This document shows, one piece after another, positions 1 to 8,843 of a stretch of DNA of 64,000 nucleotides (the stretch's first letter is position 1; every line of letters begins with the position of its first letter). Source of the DNA: Erythrobacter sp. (lineage in GTDB: Bacteria; Pseudomonadota; Alphaproteobacteria; Sphingomonadales; Sphingomonadaceae); NCBI RefSeq assembly GCF_024305245.1, contig NZ_JAMWYX010000008.1, positions 1 through 64,000 on the forward strand, given 5' to 3'. The notes below the pieces were generated by a model. The model had not been told where the DNA came from, made no database searches, and was given only the letters and a program-made list of their open reading frames with translations. The translations under genes and the position numbers were made by a program.

Positions 1-63
1 GCGCCGGTGCCCTGGCGCGCAAACCTGCGCCTGATGCTCGAAGAGGAAGCAAAACGTGGCTAA
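1..63 (+). CDS. 3' end of an upstream gene, possibly dTDP-4-dehydrorhamnose reductase
   Basis: An open frame runs in from the window edge and ends at TAA 61-63. The visible tail, APVPWRANLRLMLEEE, has the Trp-Arg-x-x-Leu spacing often seen at the end of RmlD proteins. It overlaps the start of rmlB by 8 bases, as in a co-transcribed rml operon. Only 20 residues are visible, so the identity is inferred mainly from the neighbour. Confidence 0.4.
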   Translation, partial: APVPWRANLRLMLEEEAKRG

Positions 64-1102
64 TGTGCTTGTGACCGGCGGGGCCGGATTTATCGGCGGC
101 AATTTCGTCCATTACTGGAACGCGCATCATCCCGACGACAGGGTAATCGTGCTCGATGCGCTGACCTATGCCGGCAATCGCTCGACGATTGAAGGCGCAG
201 CCAATGCCGAGCTGATCGAAGGCGATATCCGCGACACCGCGCTGGTCGAGCAACTGCTGCGCGATCATGCCATCACGACAGTGGTGCATTTTGCAGCCGA
301 GAGCCATGTCGACCGCTCGATCAGCGGTCCCGATGCCTTCATCGATACCAACATCCTGGGGACCAACAGCCTGCTGAAGGCGGCGCGTGCGGTCTGGCTG
401 GCGGGCAGCGGCCAGCCCCACCGCTTCCATCACATCTCCACTGACGAAGTGTTCGGTTCGCTCGGCCCGAATGATCCGGCGTTCTCCGAGATCACGCCCT
501 ATGCCCCCAATTCGCCCTATTCGGCGAGCAAGGCCGCGTCCGACCATCTGGTGCGCGCATACCACCACACCTTCGGGCTCGAGGTGACGACCAGCAATTG
601 CTCGAACAACTACGGCCCGTACCAGTATCCCGAAAAACTGATCCCGCTGTTCCTTCTGAACGCGCTGCACGGGCGCAACCTCCCGATCTACGGCGACGGG
701 ATGAACGTGCGCGACTGGCTGCATGTTGAGGATCATTGCCGCGGGATCGAGGCCTGTCTGCTCCGCGGACGCCCGGGCGAAACCTACAATATTGGTGGCG
801 GGGCAGAATTGCCCAACATGACTGTGATCGATACGGTCTGCGCCGAAGTGGACCGTGCCTTTGCCGAGATAGACGGGCTGGCCCAGCGCTACCCTGCGGC
901 GCCGGCTGCGCAGGGCGAACGCACTGATACGCTCAAGACCTTCGTCACCGACCGGGCAGGCCATGATCGTCGTTACGCGATCGACGAGACCAAGGCGCGC
1001 TCCGAACTGGACTACGCCCCGGAGCAGGGGTTCGAGACCGGATTGCGCCAAACCCTGCGGTGGTATCTCGAGAATGAGCGCTGGTGGCAGCCGCTGCTCT
1101 AG
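56..1102 (+). CDS. rfbB: dTDP-glucose 4,6-dehydratase RmlB
   Basis: Converts dTDP-glucose to dTDP-4-keto-6-deoxyglucose, the second step of dTDP-L-rhamnose synthesis for surface polysaccharide. It is a cytoplasmic, NAD-dependent extended short-chain dehydrogenase of 348 residues, the normal length for the family. The N-terminal Rossmann motif GGAGFIGG is at residues 8-15. The catalytic TDE triad is in STDEVFG (Thr129, Asp130, Glu131), and the YxxxK pair is Tyr155 and Lys159 in PYSASKAASD. The substrate loop NYGPYQYPEKLIP is present. The start is GTG at 56, which overlaps the stop of the upstream gene and suggests translational coupling. The rest of the rml cluster lies outside the window. Confidence 0.96.
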   Translation: MANVLVTGGAGFIGGNFVHYWNAHHPDDRVIVLDALTYAGNRSTIEGAANAELIEGDIRDTALVEQLLRDHAITTVVHFAAESHVDRSISGPDAFIDTNILGTNSLLKAARAVWLAGSGQPHRFHHISTDEVFGSLGPNDPAFSEITPYAPNSPYSASKAASDHLVRAYHHTFGLEVTTSNCSNNYGPYQYPEKLIPLFLLNALHGRNLPIYGDGMNVRDWLHVEDHCRGIEACLLRGRPGETYNIGGGAELPNMTVIDTVCAEVDRAFAEIDGLAQRYPAAPAAQGERTDTLKTFVTDRAGHDRRYAIDETKARSELDYAPEQGFETGLRQTLRWYLENERWWQPLL

Positions 1103-1528
1103 AGTCTGCGGATTTCCGGCCACAGACCTTGGAGTCCTAAGATGCTTAGAGAATCAAAATCTGTCCAAAAATTTCAAGGTTGACAGCAACTCGACTTCAA
1201 AATTGCACCCGTGGTTACGAGGATCGCTGGTTTAATCCGAGACGTTATGGGGAGACCCACGGGGTAAGCTGATATCGGAGCTAGGGCATCGACATCCCCA
1301 CCGCGAAAGCATCGCGAACTTGAGCGCGCCGAAATGTCGCAGTGGTGGAAGGACCACTTTGTCCAGTTGCGCGATAGACCGGTGAGATTGCGCCGATCTG
1401 GCGGCGGGCCGGACGAGAGGCATAGGGCCGCACACCGGTGCACCGCTCCTCAGCGCTTTGGGGTGCGCCGTCGCGGCGCGCCTTTGCAGAGGGGAGGTGC
1501 AAGCTGTTCAATGGCTTGCTAGAGTACA
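1103..1528. other. intergenic stretch without a convincing gene
   Basis: About 430 bases between rfbB and the frameshifted nucleotidyltransferase gene. Short open frames exist on both strands but have no recognisable domain, ribosome binding site or residue pattern. A small GC hairpin (GCGCCG/CGGCGC) lies near 1466-1480. With the stretch at 2475-2833, it makes this segment look like an insertion of foreign or decaying DNA between core genes. Confidence 0.5.
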
Positions 1529-1531
1529 GTG

Positions 1532-2474
1532 ATGCGCACCGATCTCGATCATCTGCCCCCGCAAAAGCAGCGCGAGCTTGAGCGCGTGGTGCAGCTGATC
1601 TTCGAGGGAGTTCGACGACGCTTTCGCGCTCGCCAAGCACGAATGGAAGAAGGCTGGGCGCATCCTCAAGGTGATCCTCTATGGCAGCTATGCGCGCGGC
1701 ACTTGGGTCGACGAACCCCACACCGCCAAGGGCTACCGTTCAGACTTCGATCTGCTGATCATTGTCAGTGACAAGCGGCTCACCGACCGCGTGAAGTACT
1801 GGTCCAAGCTGGATGAGCGGCTGATGCGCGAGTATGGCGTGACCGGCACGATGCAGACGCCGGTCAATTTCATCGTCCACACCCTGCAGGAGGTGAACGA
1901 CGGGCTTGCCCATGGGCGGTATTTCTTCATGGATGTGAAGGCCGAAGGCATCGCGGTCTACCAGTCCGACAACACCGAGCTCCACACGCCCAAGCCCAAG
2001 ACGCCAACGCAGGCGCTTGCCATGGCGCAGGAGTATTTTGAGGAGTGGTATCCGGCCGCGATGAAGCGCTATGAGATCGCGAAATTCGACATTGCGAGCC
2101 AATTCTACAAGAATGCAGCTTTCGATTTGCACCAGACCGTCGAGCGCCTTTACCACTCGGTTTTGCTGGTCTGCACCTTCTACACTCCGCACGTCCACAA
2201 TCTCGGCTTCCTGCGTACCCAAGCCGAGCGGATCGACCCGCGCCTCACCTATGTCTGGCCACGCGAGACGAAGCGCGATCGTGCGCTTTTCGAAAAGCTC
2301 AAGGACGCCTACGTCAAGGCGCGCTACTCGAAGCATTACCGCGTCACGAGCCAAGAACTCCAATGGCTTGGCTCGCAGATCGAGGGGCTCGGCCGCGTTG
2401 TGCATGAGATTTGCTCTCAACGCATTGAGGAGCTCAAGGCCGAAGCGAAGGCGAGGCCTGATAAGGTCCGCTGA
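1532..2474 (+). pseudogene. nucleotidyltransferase-HEPN fusion protein (MntA-HepT type), interrupted by a +1 frameshift
   Basis: The N-terminal part, MRTDLDHLPPQKQRELERVV, starts at ATG 1532 (or GTG 1529). The main body is in another frame from about 1608. The sequence reads GAGGGAGTTCGAC at 1604-1616; removing one G from the GGG run at 1606-1608 joins the frames as IFE-EFDDAFALAKHEW and gives one protein of about 313 residues. The body carries the minimal nucleotidyltransferase signature GSYARG with a downstream DFDLL, then an alpha-helical HEPN region ending in ARYSKHYRV. In the two-gene version of this family, the transferase adds AMP to the HEPN RNase toxin; here both domains are on one chain. 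As read, only a version starting at ATG 1671 could be made, and it would begin right at the GSY motif. Either the gene is dead or the read has a homopolymer error. Confidence 0.8.
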
Positions 2475-2833
2475 TAAATCGCTGCCGTGTTGAACTCACC
2501 AGTTCTGTAGTTCTCCCTATCGAACGATAGCCCGGCCGCAATCGCAGCTCGCCTTTCCGGTGTCTGTGTGCCGGCGACACTTGGCGTATTGCATCGGTCA
2601 GCTTCAATCTGTGGGCGCTGGTCATGTCTGACCCAACCATGGTGATCGCACCGCTTGGACAATATTTCGGCATATATTTTGGGGATCCATAGGGGGGCGT
2701 GAAATGCACTACCCGCGGCTGCCGCACCCGTGGCTGTTTAATATAAGCCAAGCGAACCCAAATAAAGCAAAGGCTATGATACAACGACGTGATTGATGAA
2801 AGGGCACTTCACGCCTCCATCTCCCCGACCATA
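2475..2833. other. intergenic stretch without a convincing gene
   Basis: About 360 bases between the nucleotidyltransferase gene and the end of fabI. Minus-strand open frames of 81 and 116 codons pass through it, but they overlap the 3' end of the neighbouring gene, have no clear start signal and resemble nothing I know. It includes an AT-richer patch near 2668-2770. It may be the other flank of a small foreign insertion. Confidence 0.45.
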
Positions 2834-3670
2834 TCACCCCAGTGCTATATCGGGCGCGTCTTCCTGCTTCATCCCCACGACATGATAACCCGCATCGACG
2901 TGATGGGTCTCGCCGGTGACGCCTGATGACAGGTCGGACAGCAGGTAAAGCCCGGCCCCGCCGACATCGTCGATCGTGACATTGCGGCGCAGCGGCGCGT
3001 TCAGCTCGTTCCATTTGAGAATATAGCGGAAATCGCCGATCCCGCTCGCGGCCAGCGTCTTGATCGGCCCGGCGCTGATCGCGTTCACGCGAATGTTGCG
3101 CGGGCCGAGGTCGTTGGCGAGATATTTGACGCTGGTCTCCAGCGCCGCCTTGGCCACGCCCATCACGTTGTAGTGCGGGATTACCTTTTCCGCGCCGTAA
3201 TAGCTCAGCGTCACGATCGCCCCGCCGGTTTCGGGCATCATCGCCGCCGCGCGCTGGGTAATCGCCACCAGCGAATAGGCGGAAATGTTCATGGTCATCA
3301 GGAAGTTGTCGAGGCTGGTGTCGACATATTGACCGCGCAGTTCGTTTTTGTCCGAATAGCCGATCGCGTGGACGACGAAATCGATGCTGTCCCAACGCTC
3401 CTTCAGCGTTGCAAAGGCCGCATCTAGCGATTCCATGCTGGAAACGTCGCATTCAAAGGTGAAATCGCTGCCGAGTTGCTCCGCTAGCGGTTTCACCCGC
3501 TTGGCCAGCGCCTCGCCCTGATAGGAGAACGCCAGTTCGGCACCATGTTCGGCCAGCTTCTTGGCGATGCCCCATGCCAGCGACTTGTCGTTGGCGAGGC
3601 CCATGATCAAGCCGCGCTTACCCTGCATTAGGGTGCCGCCCCGATCCTGCGTGCCGTTGCTATCGTTCAT
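2834..3670 (-). CDS. fabI: enoyl-[acyl-carrier-protein] reductase FabI
   Basis: Catalyses the NADH-dependent last reduction of each fatty acid elongation cycle in the cytoplasm. The 278-residue protein has the FabI nucleotide-binding start KRGLIMGLANDKSLAWGIAK. It also has the catalytic Tyr-x6-Lys pair (Tyr167 and Lys174 in HYNVMGVAKAAL), the NIRVNAISAGPIKTLAA segment and the C-terminal HVDAGYHVVGM typical of FabI. The start at 3670 overlaps the stop of the upstream yihY-like gene by 4 bases (ATGA). That supports this start over the internal Met15, although the first 14 residues are poorly conserved in style. It is the last gene of a dnaJ-like/yihY/fabI run. Confidence 0.96.
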   Translation of the reverse strand: MNDSNGTQDRGGTLMQGKRGLIMGLANDKSLAWGIAKKLAEHGAELAFSYQGEALAKRVKPLAEQLGSDFTFECDVSSMESLDAAFATLKERWDSIDFVVHAIGYSDKNELRGQYVDTSLDNFLMTMNISAYSLVAITQRAAAMMPETGGAIVTLSYYGAEKVIPHYNVMGVAKAALETSVKYLANDLGPRNIRVNAISAGPIKTLAASGIGDFRYILKWNELNAPLRRNVTIDDVGGAGLYLLSDLSSGVTGETHHVDAGYHVVGMKQEDAPDIALG

Positions 3671-4659
3671 CCTGCCATCTCCTCGGCTGGGGGCTGTTCC
3701 TCGCGCTCTGGCTCGGTCAGCGCCGCATTCAATTGTGCGCCGATAACGAGGCCGAGCCCGATCAGCCAGAAAAAGAACAACGTCACCATGATCCCGGCAA
3801 GGCTGCCATAGGTCAGATCATAGGTGAAGAAGCTGCGCAGCACTACCGGCAGCGCGGCGGTGACGCCCAGCCACCACGCGGTGGTGAACAGCGATCCGGG
3901 CCACTTGGGATAGCGGCGCGCGCGGTAAACATGGGGGGTAAGCGTGTAGAACAGCACCCACAGCGATCCTGCCAACCCCACCGCGGGGACGATTCGCGAC
4001 AGGCGTAGGGTATCGATCAGCTCGCCCAGTTGCGGGAAGAACGCCTGGATCACCTCTTGTGCAGCGCCGATCATCACCTGCGCGAACAGCGAGATCATCA
4101 GCACCAGCACCGCCGCCAGAATCAGTCCTGCAGAGAGCAGCCGGGTCTTCCAGAAAGCCGCGGTCGACTTGGTGCCATAGGCGCGGCGCAGGATGTCGCG
4201 GATCGTCTCGATCAGGCTGGTCACGGTCCACAGCGCCACCCCTGCGCCCGCCCACAGCAGCCAGCCCGACCGGGCATAGATCACGTCCTCAGCCACCGGC
4301 GTGATCACCCCGGAGACGGTAGGCGGCAGGGTAACACTGATCGCGTCGATCATGCCTTCCGCGCTTTCGCGGCCGCCGATCAGTTCGAACAGCGCCGCGC
4401 CCAGGATGAAGAACGGGAAGATCGCCAGCATTGCCAGATAGGCGAGGTTCCCGGCATGGATGAACCCTTCGGTATAGGTGCCCGCCGCCACCCGGCCTGC
4501 CACTTCGAACACCTTGGTGCCCGGACCCAGCTGCCGCCGCAGCCGTGCCTTAAGCCCGCTATCCCGGTTCTCGCCGCGCGCCCGTGCCTTGCGCCGCGCC
4601 TCGGGCGAGTGCGAGCGCACTTCCCGCTCTTCTGGAGGGGGGAGTTGGTTGGCGCTCAT
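3667..4659 (-). CDS. YihY/BrkB family inner-membrane protein
   Basis: Multi-pass membrane protein of the YihY/virulence factor BrkB family; the molecular role of the family is not settled. I place the start at ATG 4659 (MSANQLPPPEER), with AGGAAG a few bases upstream; an earlier start at 4725 would run into the upstream gene. The first about 60 residues are charged and cytoplasmic, followed by about six hydrophobic segments, including LAYLAMLAIFPFFILGAALF and a C-terminal LFFFWLIGLGLVIGAQLNAAL. That last segment, with its conserved N-A-x-L, is characteristic of the family. The stop overlaps the fabI start by 4 bases. Confidence 0.85.
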   Translation of the reverse strand: MSANQLPPPEEREVRSHSPEARRKARARGENRDSGLKARLRRQLGPGTKVFEVAGRVAAGTYTEGFIHAGNLAYLAMLAIFPFFILGAALFELIGGRESAEGMIDAISVTLPPTVSGVITPVAEDVIYARSGWLLWAGAGVALWTVTSLIETIRDILRRAYGTKSTAAFWKTRLLSAGLILAAVLVLMISLFAQVMIGAAQEVIQAFFPQLGELIDTLRLSRIVPAVGLAGSLWVLFYTLTPHVYRARRYPKWPGSLFTTAWWLGVTAALPVVLRSFFTYDLTYGSLAGIMVTLFFFWLIGLGLVIGAQLNAALTEPEREEQPPAEEMAG

Positions 4660-4687
4660 TATGGTGTTGCTTCCTGAAGTTCGGCAT

Positions 4688-5713
4688 CTACAGGCCGAAC
4701 TTCTCCCGCGGTCGTGCGGTATCAACCCATCCGTCGAGACGTTCTTCCAGTGCGGCGAGATCGGTAGGGAGCTGGACTTCCAGCGTCACCAGCTGATCGC
4801 CGCGTTCGGGCTTGCCATCGGCGGTGTTGCCGCCGGTTTTTTTGGTCCAACCCTTGCCCCCCAGCCGCAGCACCGTGCCGCCGCCCGATCCAGGCTTGAT
4901 CGTCAGCATCACCGGGCCATCGACCGTGGGGCATTTCACCTTGGTCCCGCGCACCGCTTCGTCGAGCGTGATCGGCAGGTCCATGCGGATATTGTCGCCC
5001 TCGCGGGTGAAGAAGGGATGGGTGCCGACTTCGACCATCACGATCCCGTCGCCCGGACCGCCGGTGCCAGGGTGGCCCTTGCCCTTCAAACGCATCATCG
5101 TACCGTCTTCCACCCCGGCGGGCAGTTTCAGGCTGATCGCCTTGCCATCGGCCAGCGTGATGCGCTGATCGCGGCCCGCAGCGGCTTCGACGAACGGCAC
5201 GGCGAGCCGGTACTGGATATCCGCGCCGCGCCGGGGCGGGGGCGGGGCCTGCCGCCCAAAGCCGCGCCGGGCGTTTGGTGGCTGCTGCTGGCGCGCTCGG
5301 CCGCCGAACAGCCCTTCGAACAGATCGCCCAGATCGACCTCGTCGGGGTTGAACCCGCCGAAATCGCCGCCATTCGGCCCGGCACCGGCACCGGCACCGG
5401 CACCGGCACCGGCACCGGCACCGGGACCGGCGCCGTAACTGGCTCGGCCATAGCCACCGCGTCCGCCCATTCCGGCGAAGGGATTGGCGGGGTTGCCCTC
5501 GGCATCGATCTCGCCGCGGTCGAACTGCGCGCGCTTCGCCTTGTCCGACAACAGATCATAGGCGCGGGTGGCATCGGAGAACTTCTCCGATGCGTTGGGA
5601 TTATCCTTGTTGCGATCAGGGTGCAGCTCCTTGGCAAGCTTGCGATAGGCGCTTTTGATGTCCGCTTCGGAAGCGGTGCGGGCAATGCCGAGCGTGCTGT
5701 AGGGATCGCGCAT
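4688..5713 (-). CDS. DnaJ-class co-chaperone without zinc finger (CbpA type)
   Basis: Hsp40 co-chaperone expected to stimulate the DnaK ATPase. An N-terminal J domain (residues 1-70) contains the HPD tripeptide in KELHPDRNKD. A Gly/Phe/Ala-rich linker follows, then a C-terminal substrate-binding region with no CxxCxGxG zinc-finger repeats, so it is a class II protein like CbpA rather than DnaJ itself. The length, 341 residues, suits that class. The linker has a perfect Ala-Gly dipeptide tract encoded by a hexanucleotide repeat at 5381-5434. The gene ends 28 bases before the yihY-like start and probably heads that operon. Confidence 0.9.
   Translation of the reverse strand: MRDPYSTLGIARTASEADIKSAYRKLAKELHPDRNKDNPNASEKFSDATRAYDLLSDKAKRAQFDRGEIDAEGNPANPFAGMGGRGGYGRASYGAGPGAGAGAGAGAGAGAGPNGGDFGGFNPDEVDLGDLFEGLFGGRARQQQPPNARRGFGRQAPPPPRRGADIQYRLAVPFVEAAAGRDQRITLADGKAISLKLPAGVEDGTMMRLKGKGHPGTGGPGDGIVMVEVGTHPFFTREGDNIRMDLPITLDEAVRGTKVKCPTVDGPVMLTIKPGSGGGTVLRLGGKGWTKKTGGNTADGKPERGDQLVTLEVQLPTDLAALEERLDGWVDTARPREKFGL
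5381..5434. repeat. GGCACC hexanucleotide tandem repeat inside the dnaJ-like gene
   Basis: Seven perfect GGCACC units run from 5381 to 5422, followed by the variant units GGGACC and GGCGCC. On the coding (minus) strand they encode alternating Gly and Ala in the chaperone linker. The unit is 6 bases, so gain or loss of copies keeps the frame and only changes linker length. Confidence 0.95.
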
Positions 5714-6003
5714 GGTGCGTTAGCTAGGTGAGACAGTCGCCTTGCGCAAGCGGGGAGCAAGCGGAGTCGTCAGGCAAAATTCACCATCAGGTCGCTGCGG
5801 GCGGAATCCAGCGTTGCGGCCAGACCGACACAGCGGGCCGACGCCCCGCTTTCCTGCTCACTGCTGACAGCGCATCACCGTTGCGCCGCGAGGGCTGCCT
5901 GCCTAGATAGCGCAGGCGCAGGAACGATCCTTCGCGGCGGGCGGTTTTTGCGCTTCTGGACAGTCTCTCATCTGTCTCCTGCTTCAGTTTGAAGGGCATT
6001 TCG

Positions 6004-6666
6004 ATGAACGAACCCCATCCCCCCGCACTAGATGATGCCCAGCTGGCCGATAGCGTGATTCGCGCCGGAGCCGATCCCTTTGGCCTGTTCGACGAATGGT
6101 TTGCCGATGCAAAGGCTGCCGAGATCAACGATCCCAACGCCATGGCGCTCGCCACCGCCACGGCTGACGCTGCGCCGTCGGTACGGATGGTGCTGCTGAA
6201 GGGGCATGGGCGCCACGCCATCGCGGGCGGCGGGTTCACCTTCTTCACCAACGCCGAGAGCCGGAAAGGCGGGCATATCCGCGCCAATATGCAGGCCGCG
6301 CTGCTGTTCCACTGGAAGAGCCTGCGCCGCCAGATCCGGATCGAAGGCCCGCTGACCGAAGTGACACCCGAAGCCGCCGACGCCTATTTCCATTCGCGCC
6401 CGTTCAAGAGCCAGGTCGGCAGCGCCGCCAGCGACCAATCGCGCCCGCTGCCGGATCGCCAGACCTATCTCGACCGGGTGCAGGAAATCTGGGGCGCGCA
6501 CGAGAGGACAGGCAAGGTGCCGCGCCCGCCGCACTGGACGGGTTTCACGCTCTCCCCGCGCCGGATTGAGTTCTGGATCGACCGCGAAAACCGGCTGCAT
6601 GACCGCCGCGAATTCATCCGCGCCAGCGCCGAATCGGCGTGGTCCGATACGCTGCTTTACCCCTGA
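6004..6666 (+). CDS. pdxH: pyridoxamine 5'-phosphate oxidase
   Basis: FMN-dependent oxidase making pyridoxal 5'-phosphate from the pyridoxine or pyridoxamine phosphate. The protein has about 220 residues, the usual length. Recognisable family segments are PSVRMVLLKGH, FFTNAESRKGGHIRAN, ALLFHWKSLRRQIRIEG, the phosphate-binding RPFKSQVGSAASDQS and the C-terminal FWIDRENRLHDR. I chose ATG 6004 (MNEPHPPALDD) with GAAGGG 8 bases upstream, rather than the TTG at 5989. The gene is followed 7 bases later by the phzF-like gene, so the two are probably co-transcribed. Confidence 0.95.
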   Translation: MNEPHPPALDDAQLADSVIRAGADPFGLFDEWFADAKAAEINDPNAMALATATADAAPSVRMVLLKGHGRHAIAGGGFTFFTNAESRKGGHIRANMQAALLFHWKSLRRQIRIEGPLTEVTPEAADAYFHSRPFKSQVGSAASDQSRPLPDRQTYLDRVQEIWGAHERTGKVPRPPHWTGFTLSPRRIEFWIDRENRLHDRREFIRASAESAWSDTLLYP

Positions 6667-6673
6667 GGCCCGA

Positions 6674-7489
6674 ATGACACAGGCAATCCCTTACTGGCAC
6701 GTTGATGCCTTCAGCGCGCAGCCCTTCGGCGGCAATCAGGCGGCGGTGATGGTGCTGGACGAATGGCTGCCCGATGATGTGCTGGTGGCGATCGGGGCCG
6801 AGAACCTGTTTGCCGAAACCGCCTTCGTCGTGCGCGATACGACCGGTGAGGCCGATTGGGAGCTGCGCTGGTGCACGCCGACCTATGAAATCGCGCTGTG
6901 CGGCCATGCGACGCTGGCGAGTGGGCATGTGCTGTTGACGCGGGACGGCGGGAACAGGGTCATGTTCCGGACACGCCAATCGGGCGTTCTGGAGGTGGTG
7001 CGCGCTGGCGATGCCTATGAACTCGCGCTCCCGGCGATTGCCACTGCACCGGACGCGGCTGAGAATCAGGCCGAAGCGATCCGGCTGCTGGGGGCCGAGC
7101 CGCAGCAAGTGGTTCGTTCGGAGCTGGGCTACAATATCTACCTTTATGCCGACGAAGCGGCAGTGCGCGGCCTTTCGCCCGACATCCGCGGTTTGGAGGC
7201 ACTCGGCAAAGACCAGTTCATCGTCACCGCGCCGGGCGATGCGACCGACATCGTCAGCCGCGTGTTCGTGCCCGGCGGCGGAGTGGACGAGGACAGCGTC
7301 ACCGGATCGGCCCACGCGGCGCTCACCCCTTACTGGGCCAAGCGGCTGGGGCGGACCAGCTTTACCGCGCATCAGGCAAGCAAGCGCGGCGGGGATCTGA
7401 CGCTGCGGCTGGCCAAAGTCGAGCGGGGCGAAAAGGCATGGCTCGGCGGGCCATGCGTCACGGTGGTGGAGGGGAGCTTCTATCTCTGA
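6674..7489 (+). CDS. PhzF family isomerase/epimerase
   Basis: A 271-residue member of the PhzF/diaminopimelate-epimerase fold family. It has the N-terminal DAFSAQPFGGNQAAV, the conserved acidic residue in ENLFAETAFV (general acid/base position of PhzF), CGHATLASGHVL, and the C-terminal half-repeat motif GVDEDSVTGSAHAAL. Most chromosomal members do not make phenazine, and no phenazine cluster surrounds it, so the substrate is unknown. The start is ATG 6674 just after pdxH; a longer frame from 6566 would overlap pdxH and lacks family features. Confidence 0.88.
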   Translation: MTQAIPYWHVDAFSAQPFGGNQAAVMVLDEWLPDDVLVAIGAENLFAETAFVVRDTTGEADWELRWCTPTYEIALCGHATLASGHVLLTRDGGNRVMFRTRQSGVLEVVRAGDAYELALPAIATAPDAAENQAEAIRLLGAEPQQVVRSELGYNIYLYADEAAVRGLSPDIRGLEALGKDQFIVTAPGDATDIVSRVFVPGGGVDEDSVTGSAHAALTPYWAKRLGRTSFTAHQASKRGGDLTLRLAKVERGEKAWLGGPCVTVVEGSFYL

Positions 7490-7494
7490 GTGAT

Positions 7495-7570
7495 CGGACC
7501 CGCTGGGTCCGCAAGGCCGGAGTCGGAGCCGAAAGCGCAGACGTGCGAAGCACACATGCACGGCCGCCCG
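7495..7570. repeat. structured intergenic repeat, copy 1
   Basis: It starts with a 7-bp perfect hairpin (CGGACCC, loop GCT, GGGTCCG; 7495-7511). The conserved block CAAGGCCGGAGTCG follows, then AGCCGAA and GCGCAGACGTGC with a small GTGC/GCAC hairpin. It lies between convergent genes (phzF-like and the serine hydrolase). A second copy at 25949 has the same order with a hairpin of different sequence. The first hairpin directly follows the phzF-like stop and could also act in 3'-end formation. Confidence 0.75.
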
Positions 7571-7662
7571 CAGCGGGAGCGAAGCTCAACCGCAGCAGGC
7601 GGGGCACCCGGTCTTCTGGTCGCATGAGCGAGGATTTCGCACGCCGGATGGCATGGGAAACA

Positions 7663-8808
7663 CTAAATTTCCGGATACAATTCCAGCACATCCGCCGCCT
7701 GCTGCAACATTGGTGGGCGCTGCGCACTGTCCGAATGGCCGAGCCGCACCAGCGTGACGCGCTGGCTCGGCGAGACAAGGACATACTGCCCCATATGGCC
7801 GATCAGCGAGAACAGGCTATCGGGCGCGCGGTCGGGGAACAGCGGGTGCTCGCCCACTTCCGCGCCGGGGATCGGTCGGTTCAGCCAGGTCTGGAAGCCG
7901 TAATGCGGACTGGCGGGGCTGGGGGTCACCATCGCCTCGACCCAGCGGCTCGGCACCAGTTGCTCGCCGCCCGGCGCGCGGCCCTTGCGGCGCAGCATCT
8001 CGCCCAGCTTGGCCCAGTCGCGCGCGCTCGCATGCATCAGGCTGCCGCCGATCAGCGTGCCGCTGGCATCGAATTCGGGCACCATGCTGGTCATGCCGAG
8101 CGGTCCGAACAATCGTTCCTGCAGGTAATTCGCCACCGCCTTGCGCCGCGCCTCGGGATCGGCGCTGTCGGTCAGCGCGCGCGCGGCAATATCGGCGAGG
8201 ATCACGCTGGTGTTGGACGAATATTCGAAGGTCTTGCCCGGCTCGGCCTCCAGCGGTTGCTCTTCAGCCCAACGCGCCATGTTGTCGCGCCCGTCGAGGA
8301 ACAGCATCCTGACCTCGGAGGATTCGTAGGGCGGATCGCCTGCTTCGGTGTGGCGCAATCCGCTGCGCATCTGCAGCAGGTGGCGCAGGGTGATTTCGGC
8401 GCGCGGATCGCCGGGGCGCTGCCACAGCGACACCGGGGCAGGCTCGTCCAGCGCCAGCAACCCGTCTGCCGCCAGCATCCCGATCAGCACGCCGGTGACG
8501 GTCTTGGCCATCGACCAGCTGATGAAGCGCGTGTCGGCATCATAACCGGGGGCGTAACGTTCGGCGGCGAGATCGCCGTCCACCATTACCACCACCGCGC
8601 GGGTTTCGCCGAGGCCTTCACCTGTGAACAGATCGTCGATCTGACGCGCGAGCTGGTCTTTCGGCGCGCCCGCATCGGCGGTGACGGCGGCCAGTGCCGC
8701 GTCGCTCAAGGGTATCTCGGCAGGCGGGGCGGTGCCGCAGGCGGCGAGCATGAGCAGGGCTGGCGCAAGCACGGCTGCGCGGCTAGGGGGCGTCTGCGAA
8801 GGGGTCAT
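7663..8808 (-). CDS. serine hydrolase lipoprotein, class C beta-lactamase-like
   Basis: Predicted envelope lipoprotein of the beta-lactamase/transpeptidase-like hydrolase family. The start at 8808 gives a signal sequence ending in the lipobox LAAC (Cys24); the longer frame from 8844 would hide it and overlap the divergent neighbour. The catalytic SxxK motif is SMAK (Ser99, Lys102), and a YSSN segment near residue 196 sits where the family's tyrosine motif is expected. The length (381 residues) fits esterases and D-amino-peptidases of this superfamily. The sequence does not show a substrate, and I do not call it a resistance gene. Confidence 0.85.
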   Translation of the reverse strand: MTPSQTPPSRAAVLAPALLMLAACGTAPPAEIPLSDAALAAVTADAGAPKDQLARQIDDLFTGEGLGETRAVVVMVDGDLAAERYAPGYDADTRFISWSMAKTVTGVLIGMLAADGLLALDEPAPVSLWQRPGDPRAEITLRHLLQMRSGLRHTEAGDPPYESSEVRMLFLDGRDNMARWAEEQPLEAEPGKTFEYSSNTSVILADIAARALTDSADPEARRKAVANYLQERLFGPLGMTSMVPEFDASGTLIGGSLMHASARDWAKLGEMLRRKGRAPGGEQLVPSRWVEAMVTPSPASPHYGFQTWLNRPIPGAEVGEHPLFPDRAPDSLFSLIGHMGQYVLVSPSQRVTLVRLGHSDSAQRPPMLQQAADVLELYPEI

Positions 8809-8843
8809 GACGCCCCCAATTCCCGATGGATGGAGGCTTGGCA

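Noticed and set aside
2434..2784. 116-codon minus-strand frame between the nucleotidyltransferase gene and fabI
   Set aside because: No family resemblance, no ribosome site, and it overlaps the 3' end of the neighbouring gene.
4030..4677. 215-codon plus-strand frame
   Set aside because: Antisense to the YihY-family gene; composition is the mirror of a GC-rich coding strand, with no domain.
7663..8808. Beta-lactamase resistance gene
   Set aside because: Only the general SxxK fold is visible; lipoprotein esterase or peptidase members are far more common.
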